DNA of 64,000 nt. It comes from an uncultured Oscillospiraceae bacterium (GTDB taxonomy: Bacteria > Bacillota > Clostridia > Oscillospirales > Oscillospiraceae). The stretch is from positions 73,648-137,647 of the forward strand of contig CAKTNN010000001.1 in NCBI GenBank assembly GCA_934589065.1, written 5' to 3'. The first letter of the stretch is position 1. Each line of letters starts with the position of its first letter. Both the position numbers and the translations under genes were made by a program. Shown here piece by piece: positions 59,859 to 64,000 of the stretch. The notes beneath the pieces are model-generated. The model did no database searches, was not told the origin of the DNA, and saw only the letters and a list, made by a program, of their open reading frames with translations.

Positions 59859-60798
59859 TTGACATCACCCCCAGAGCATTGTCCCAGTAGATGCTGTGTA
59901 CCGTTTTGGAATCAAGCCCCCGCTGTATCAGCCTTTGGGCAAGGGCATTGTAGCTCTGCACGCCTTCAAAGCCCTCCGCCAGTGCTTCGCAGCCGTCCAG
60001 ATCGCCTCCCAGGGCAATGTGTGTGCCCTCCGGATCCATCTCCATAAAGTGGAAAATGTGGTCGCAAACCGTATCCAGGGTAGGCTTCTCCCCCAGGAAG
60101 TTTGCAAACTGATTAATGCCTGCAACACCGCCGCTGTCCCGGATTGCCCGGAACATATCATCCGTCAGATTCCGGCTATGATTGCAAACACTACGGCTGT
60201 TGGAATGGGAGGCAATCACCGGTGCTTGAGAAATTTTCATAATATCCCAAAAGCCCTCGTCGCTGATGTGACTTACATCCACCACAATTCCCAGCTCCTG
60301 GGCTGTCCGCACATACGTCCGGCCCAAATCCGTCAGGCCTCCGCCCGTTAGGTGAGAGCCAACCAGGGGGTTACTTTCATTCCACCCGAGTGAAGAAATC
60401 CGAAAGCCTGCCTGAAACAAGCTTTCCAGCAGCTCCGGGTCAAATCCAAAGCCCGCCGGGCCCTCGATGGTCAAAATCGCGGACATTTTCCCCTGCTCCT
60501 GATTGGCTTTCACATCCTCCGGAGTATAGGCAATGGAAATGCGGTCTTTATTTTTGTCAATTTCCCGCTGAATGGTGGCGATTTCCCGCTCAAAAATCAA
60601 AGTTGGGGTAATATGGTGCCACTGCTCCATAAAAGACGTTGTAAAGCAGGCAAAGCATTGGCAGTATCCTGCCAGCTTCCCCGCCCGATCCAGGTCAATG
60701 TGGCCTTCATTGGATGCAAGGCTTCCTGCTTGGTTCACATCCTCCCCCAGCAGCGCCAGGGCGGTATCACAGTGCAGATCAAATACTGGAAAGTTCAT
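59830..60798 (-). CDS. Membrane-dipeptidase-type peptidase M19
   Basis: 322 residues. Zinc-site motifs of renal-dipeptidase-like enzymes are visible: FDLHCDTAL at the N-terminus, EGPAGFGFDPELL, VDVSHISDEGFWDIM, IASHSNSRSVCNHSRNLTDD and ALGGDLDGCEAL. It has no signal peptide, so it is probably cytoplasmic despite the family name. Its end overlaps the next gene, and yraN lies immediately upstream. Confidence 0.92.
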   Translation of the reverse strand: MNFPVFDLHCDTALALLGEDVNQAGSLASNEGHIDLDRAGKLAGYCQCFACFTTSFMEQWHHITPTLIFEREIATIQREIDKNKDRISIAYTPEDVKANQEQGKMSAILTIEGPAGFGFDPELLESLFQAGFRISSLGWNESNPLVGSHLTGGGLTDLGRTYVRTAQELGIVVDVSHISDEGFWDIMKISQAPVIASHSNSRSVCNHSRNLTDDMFRAIRDSGGVAGINQFANFLGEKPTLDTVCDHIFHFMEMDPEGTHIALGGDLDGCEALAEGFEGVQSYNALAQRLIQRGLDSKTVHSIYWDNALGVMSTALRNNKAI

Positions 60799-61160
60799 GT
60801 AAAGGCATCCTCCAAATGGTGCAGCTCCGGGTTTCTGGTTTCCATCCCCCGGGGCGCATAAATTTCAATAACGTCGAACCTGGGCTGCAAATTCGTTGGG
60901 TATCGGCTCAAGTATATCATAGCCGTTGTACGGATACGATCCTGCTTTCTTCCGTCAACAAATTCCCTGGCCTGGGCAAAACTGCTGTTTTTCCGCAGCT
61001 TCACCTCCACAAAAACCAGATAGGCCCGATTCCTGGCAATCAGATCAATTTCTCCGAAGCGGCTGCGAAACCGGGAGGCAACGATTGTGTAGTGTTTCTT
61101 CCGCAGATAGTCCGCCGCCAGGGCTTCTCCCCAGGGTCCCAAAAGATCACTTGTGCTCAT
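60795..61160 (-). CDS. yraN: YraN/UPF0102 family nuclease-fold protein
   Basis: 121 residues. LGPWGEALAADYLRKKHYTI at the N-terminus and GEIDLIARNRAYLVFVEVK in the middle carry the E-D-EVK pattern of Holliday-junction-resolvase-like nucleases. The start lies within the end of rnhB (14-base overlap), the common rnhB-yraN arrangement. Biochemical role unknown. Confidence 0.93.
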   Translation of the reverse strand: MSTSDLLGPWGEALAADYLRKKHYTIVASRFRSRFGEIDLIARNRAYLVFVEVKLRKNSSFAQAREFVDGRKQDRIRTTAMIYLSRYPTNLQPRFDVIEIYAPRGMETRNPELHHLEDAFT

Positions 61161-61761
61161 AGAATTTTCTCAAGAAAGTCTTTCTGTGGATGGCGCATGG
61201 GCCCAGCTTTTCCAGAGCGGCGTAATGCGCCTTTGTGCCGTAGCCCTTGTGAATTTCAAAGCAGTAGCCGGGGTATTCTTCTGCCGCCCGCAGCATCCAA
61301 TCATCCCGGCTTACCTTCGCCAGGATGGAGGCTGCGGCAATATTGGCGCTCAGGCTGTCTCCTTTGATCACGGTCTTGCAGGGCACGCCGAAATCCGTCT
61401 GCCGGTTTCCGTCAATCAGCGCCAGATCCGGTCTGATCTTTAGCTGCTCCAACGCCCGGCGCATTGCCAGGAAGGTTGCCTGGAGAATGTTGATTTCATC
61501 AATCTCCTCCTGGGAAGCAAAGCCGATTCCGTAGGCAATTGCCTGCTCCTGAATCTGAGGGAACAGTTCCCGTCGCCGTTTATCGGATAGTTTCTTGCTG
61601 TCATTCAGTCCCGGAAGCGCCAAATGCTCCGGCAAAATCACAGCTGCAGCACACACCGGGCCTGCCAGCGGGCCACGACCGGCTTCATCCACGCCGCAGA
61701 TACAGCCGTAGCCCTCTGCCTTGCAGGCATCTTCGATGGCCCAAAGATCTATCTCACTCAT
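61147..61761 (-). CDS. rnhB: Ribonuclease HII
   Basis: 204 residues with the signature GVDEAGRGPLAGPVCAAAV near residue 23, LNDSKKLSDKRR, the third acidic site ALIDGNRQTDFG and ILAKVSRDDWM. It removes ribonucleotides from DNA. It overlaps rbgA by four bases. Confidence 0.95.
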   Translation of the reverse strand: MSEIDLWAIEDACKAEGYGCICGVDEAGRGPLAGPVCAAAVILPEHLALPGLNDSKKLSDKRRRELFPQIQEQAIAYGIGFASQEEIDEINILQATFLAMRRALEQLKIRPDLALIDGNRQTDFGVPCKTVIKGDSLSANIAAASILAKVSRDDWMLRAAEEYPGYCFEIHKGYGTKAHYAALEKLGPCAIHRKTFLRKFYEHK

Positions 61762-62630
61762 ACCGTTTCCTCCTTGGGCTGCTCCAACGTAAATTTTCCC
61801 AATTTTCCGCCGCGGAATTCATCCAGCAGCACTTTTGCCATCCGTTCCGTGTGAATTTCCCCTCTGGCAAGGAGATATCCCCGATTTTTCCCCGCCATTT
61901 CCAGCAGCTCATAGCCCGGTGTACCGGCAGGAGCCGTAACCTTATAGCGCTCCTCCAGAGTGGCAGGATAGTATTCCAGCAAAAGTTCCATCAGGCGGCA
62001 GGCCAGCTCTTCGATATCGATAACGCCCTCTTTTACCGCCCCGGTAAAGGCCAGCATCATGCCAACCTCCGGATCTTCAAACTTAGGCCAAAGAATGCCC
62101 GGGGTATCCAGCAGCTGCAAGCCGGCATCCACCGTAACCCACTGTTTTCCTCTGGTTACGCCGGGGCGATTTTCCGCCTTTGCACCCTTTCTGCCGGAAA
62201 TCTGATTGATTAGCGTGGATTTCCCAACATTGGGAATGCCCACAACCATCACCCGCAGAGGACGGTTCATTCCCTTTGCCGCGTCCCTTGCCAGCTTTTC
62301 CGCGCAGGCAGACCTGGCAGCAGGCGTAAATCCGCTGATTCCCCGCTTTGTTTTACAGTCGGTAGCCAGCACCGCCATTCCTTTTTTCTTAAAGTAGGCC
62401 TGCCACCTTTGGGTCGCTGCAGGATCTGCAAGATCCATCCGGTTAAGCACAATCATCCTTGGCTTATTTCCGCATATCAAATCAATATCTGGGTTACGGC
62501 TGGAAAGGGGAATTCTGGCATCCACAATTTCGCACACCGCATCCACCTGCTTCAGGTCTGCTTCAATCTGCCGCCGGGTTTTGGTCATGTGACCGGGATA
62601 CCACTGGATATTCATATCGTTGTGTTCCAT
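61758..62630 (-). CDS. rbgA: Ribosome biogenesis GTPase RbgA (YlqF)
   Basis: 290 residues, circularly permuted GTPase: IQWYPGHMTKTRRQI at the N-terminus, G4-like LNRMDLAD first, then G1 GIPNVGKSTLINQI near residue 137, and G3 LLDTPGILWP. RbgA completes 50S assembly by helping uL16 incorporation. GGTGA is placed before the ATG at 62628-62630. It starts one base after lepB ends. Confidence 0.95.
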   Translation of the reverse strand: MEHNDMNIQWYPGHMTKTRRQIEADLKQVDAVCEIVDARIPLSSRNPDIDLICGNKPRMIVLNRMDLADPAATQRWQAYFKKKGMAVLATDCKTKRGISGFTPAARSACAEKLARDAAKGMNRPLRVMVVGIPNVGKSTLINQISGRKGAKAENRPGVTRGKQWVTVDAGLQLLDTPGILWPKFEDPEVGMMLAFTGAVKEGVIDIEELACRLMELLLEYYPATLEERYKVTAPAGTPGYELLEMAGKNRGYLLARGEIHTERMAKVLLDEFRGGKLGKFTLEQPKEETV

Positions 62631-63233
62631 TTATTTCACCATCCCGATTCTTTTTGCATCTCTGGTTTCTTCTCCGTGGTCTGTGCCGGGCACCATCAAT
62701 ACAGCCACCTTGCCCAGTACTTCCCTTTTATCCACCTGCCCAATTTCCAGGCTGCGGCTATCCTTGGAATTATTTCGGTTGTCACCCATTACGAACACGC
62801 AGTTTTCCTCCACGATCTGAGGAAAAATCGCCCCTTCATCCAGATTGGTGGGCGTATTGATATAGTCCTCTTCCAAGGGAAGTCCATCCACATAGACGAT
62901 GCCGTTTTCAAAATCCATATCTACAATCTGCCCTTCCGTGGCAACCACCCGTTTGACAATGGGTTTGCCATGGTCGTAGCTTTCCTTGCTGACTACCACA
63001 ACATCCCCCGCTTTGGGCTCCCGATATGTGAGATTGCTCACCAAAAGCAAATAGTCTCCATCCAGCAGGGTCATTTTCATGGATGGGCCGGATACAACAA
63101 TAATTCGGAAGAAGACCAAAAACAGCACCATCACCACAGCAAGCATCCAACACAAGTCATGCAAATACATTACAAGACTTTTGGGAAATCCGGGCTGCTC
63201 CTCTTTCTTCTCTTTTTTCTCAAACAACGCCAT
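62631..63233 (-). CDS. lepB: Signal peptidase I
   Basis: 200 residues. One N-terminal membrane helix (about 22-47), catalytic Ser51 in SGPSMKM, catalytic Lys94 in PIVKRVVATEG, and the GDNRNNSKDSR box. It cleaves signal peptides on the outer membrane face. The start is ATG at 63231-63233 with GGAGG eight bases upstream; a GTG at 63257 precedes that site. Confidence 0.95.
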   Translation of the reverse strand: MALFEKKEKKEEQPGFPKSLVMYLHDLCWMLAVVMVLFLVFFRIIVVSGPSMKMTLLDGDYLLLVSNLTYREPKAGDVVVVSKESYDHGKPIVKRVVATEGQIVDMDFENGIVYVDGLPLEEDYINTPTNLDEGAIFPQIVEENCVFVMGDNRNNSKDSRSLEIGQVDKREVLGKVAVLMVPGTDHGEETRDAKRIGMVK

Positions 63234-63337
63234 GACGCCATCCTCCATCTCGTACACTGTTTGTTATTATACCATGGGTTTCTAAACTTTTCCATAGATA
63301 AAGTTTGAATTCCCGCCGAATTTGATTTTGGACATAA

Positions 63338-63365
63338 AAAAAGAGGGCAGCGCCCTCTCTTTTTA
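63338..63365 (-). terminator. Terminator after rplS
   Basis: Stem gagggc/gccctc within aaagagggcagcgccctctc, followed on the minus strand by a run of seven T. Confidence 0.85.
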
Positions 63366-63376
63366 TGAATCGTCTT

Positions 63377-63718
63377 TTAGACCTTCTCCTTGATCTTAGC
63401 GGCCTTGCCCACGCGATCACGCAGGTAGTACAGCTTAGCACGACGAACCTGGCCCTTGCGGACGGTTTCGATCATAGCTACGTTGGGAGAATGCAGGGGG
63501 AAGACCTTCTCGCAGCCAACGCCGTAGGAGACGCGGCGGACAGTGATGGTCTCGCCGATGCCGCCATGCTTGCGGGCAATGACAATGCCTTCAAACACCT
63601 GGATACGCTCACGAGCGCCTTCCTTGATGCGAACGTGCACACGAACAGTGTCGCCCACCCGAACGTCGGGCAGCTCTTCCTTCATGTACTGGCTGTTCAG
63701 AGCTTTTACCAAATCCAT
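63377..63718 (-). CDS. rplS: 50S ribosomal protein L19
   Basis: 113 residues, the normal size. Characteristic segments: [34 protein letters not shown], and [28 protein letters not shown] is just upstream of the ATG. Confidence 0.97.
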   Translation of the reverse strand: MDLVKALNSQYMKEELPDVRVGDTVRVHVRIKEGARERIQVFEGIVIARKHGGIGETITVRRVSYGVGCEKVFPLHSPNVAMIETVRKGQVRRAKLYYLRDRVGKAAKIKEKV

Positions 63719-63797
63719 AACAATTGTCCTCCTTAAATATTAGGCGTTCATACCCGCATCCAGCGGCAGAGGACACACCTTGATTTCAGACCGGCTC
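63719..63797 (-). promoter_or_regulatory. Probable L19 leader (ribosomal-protein autoregulatory 5' UTR)
   Basis: The minus-strand leader of about 75 bases contains gtcctctgccgctggatgcg with a ccgc/gcgg hairpin, then gggtatgaacgcc, before the AAGGAGG site. This resembles the short Firmicute L19 leader, which is thought to mediate feedback by L19. Assignment is from memory of the motif and needs a covariance-model search. Confidence 0.5.
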
Positions 63798-63826
63798 ATT
63801 TTAGCATAATGTGGAGGAAAAAGCAA
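63798..63826 (-). promoter_or_regulatory. Promoter of rplS
   Basis: On the minus strand TTGCTT (63821-63826), 17-base spacer, TAAAAT (63798-63803). Confidence 0.65.
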
Positions 63827-63896
63827 GTATTATTTTCAATTTTTTCTTTCTTTTCTATGTTTTTTTGCATCCCCTTCCCTTTTGTTAAAAGCAAAA

Positions 63897-63922
63897 CAAA
63901 AGGCACGCCAAAGACGTGCCTT
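63897..63922 (-). terminator. Terminator after tRNA-Leu
   Basis: Stem aaggcacg/cgtgcctt with a seven-base loop; on the minus strand it is followed by ttgttttgc. It lies directly downstream of the tRNA 3' end. Confidence 0.8.
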
Positions 63923-63927
63923 CTATT

Positions 63928-64000
63928 TGGTGGGCGAGGCGGGACTTGAACCCGCACGTCCGCAGTGAACACTAGAACCTGAATCTAGCGAGTCTACCAA
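63928..64000 (-). tRNA. tRNA-Leu (CAG), 5' end beyond the window
   Basis: On the minus strand the visible part includes the D-loop side (ttggtagac), the anticodon stem-loop ctaga-ttcaggt-tctag with anticodon CAG, a long variable arm (typical class II Leu tRNA), the T arm gcggg-ttcaagt-cccgc, and an encoded CCA end. The acceptor 5' strand lies outside the window. Confidence 0.93.

Overview
The window is host chromosome from a spore-forming member of the Clostridia, most like a gut Oscillospirales (Ruminococcaceae-type) bacterium, with one filamentous-phage (inovirus) prophage inserted in it. The evidence is the sporulation genes (yqfC, yqfD, ylbJ-like, cwlD, cotJ), the Firmicute gene orders (yqfC-yqfD-phoH-ybeY-era-yqzL-recO; tig-clpP-clpX-lon-engB; rplS-lepB-rbgA-rnhB-yraN), fairly GC-rich host genes, and dispersed 'tcattgcgag ... 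ggcaatctcg' palindromic repeats. There is no CRISPR array and no rRNA; one partial tRNA-Leu lies at the right edge.

Layout. 1-1124: a ylbJ-like membrane gene and a partial Cys-rich gene. 1203-8582: yqfC, yqfD, phoH, ybeY, era, a yqzL-like small gene, recO, mutS2. 8630-12886: HPr-like gene, uvrC, rsmD, coaD, a coiled-coil gene. 12929-16313: two membrane proteins, xerD, and pfkA on the minus strand. 16580-23794: a 6.8-kb inovirus prophage with a 389-bp direct repeat at each end. Its genes run mostly on the minus strand: pIII-like, pVI-like, Zot-like ATPase, a highly structured non-coding region, a divergent repressor module, an ssDNA-binding-like protein, Rep, small membrane proteins and the major coat protein. 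No phage integrase is visible; a host XerC-like recombinase gene lies immediately to the right. 23899-28807: xerC-like, a membrane-anchored XRE regulator, radA, cwlD, and a cotJ operon in which cotJA and cotJB are fused. 28996-35710: a BlaR1-type M56 peptidase fused to a phosphodiester-glycosidase domain, its BlaI-type repressor with two dyad operators, a rhodanese, glutamine synthetase III, a lipase-like protein and an HD hydrolase. 35782-39904: an ECF sigma factor with a putative anti-sigma partner and a matching GAAAC/CGTC promoter, and a UvrD/PcrA helicase.

40018-48184 is a complete aromatic amino acid operon: aroF, tyrA, aroB, aroA, aroC, pheA (chorismate mutase-prephenate dehydratase), an aroE-aroK fusion and aroQ. 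It carries genes from erythrose-4-phosphate plus PEP to prephenate and on to the phenylalanine and tyrosine keto-acids. It is preceded by a strong promoter, a 19-codon leader peptide with a Phe-Tyr-Tyr-Tyr-Tyr-Phe-Phe run, and mutually exclusive antiterminator and terminator helices, so a ribosome-mediated attenuator is readable directly from the sequence. 48259-64000 holds a glycosyltransferase, asnA, a radical SAM gene, the engB/lon/clpX/clpP/tig block, a metallophosphoesterase, a threonine-synthase-like gene that lacks the PLP-lysine motif and appears to start at CTG, an M19 dipeptidase, yraN, rnhB, rbgA, lepB, rplS with a probable leader, and tRNA-Leu(CAG).

The items most worth a second look are the prophage with duplicated ends and its structured intergenic region, the aromatic attenuator, the M56-glycosidase fusion sensor, the ThrC-like probable pseudoenzyme, and the CotJA-CotJB fusion.
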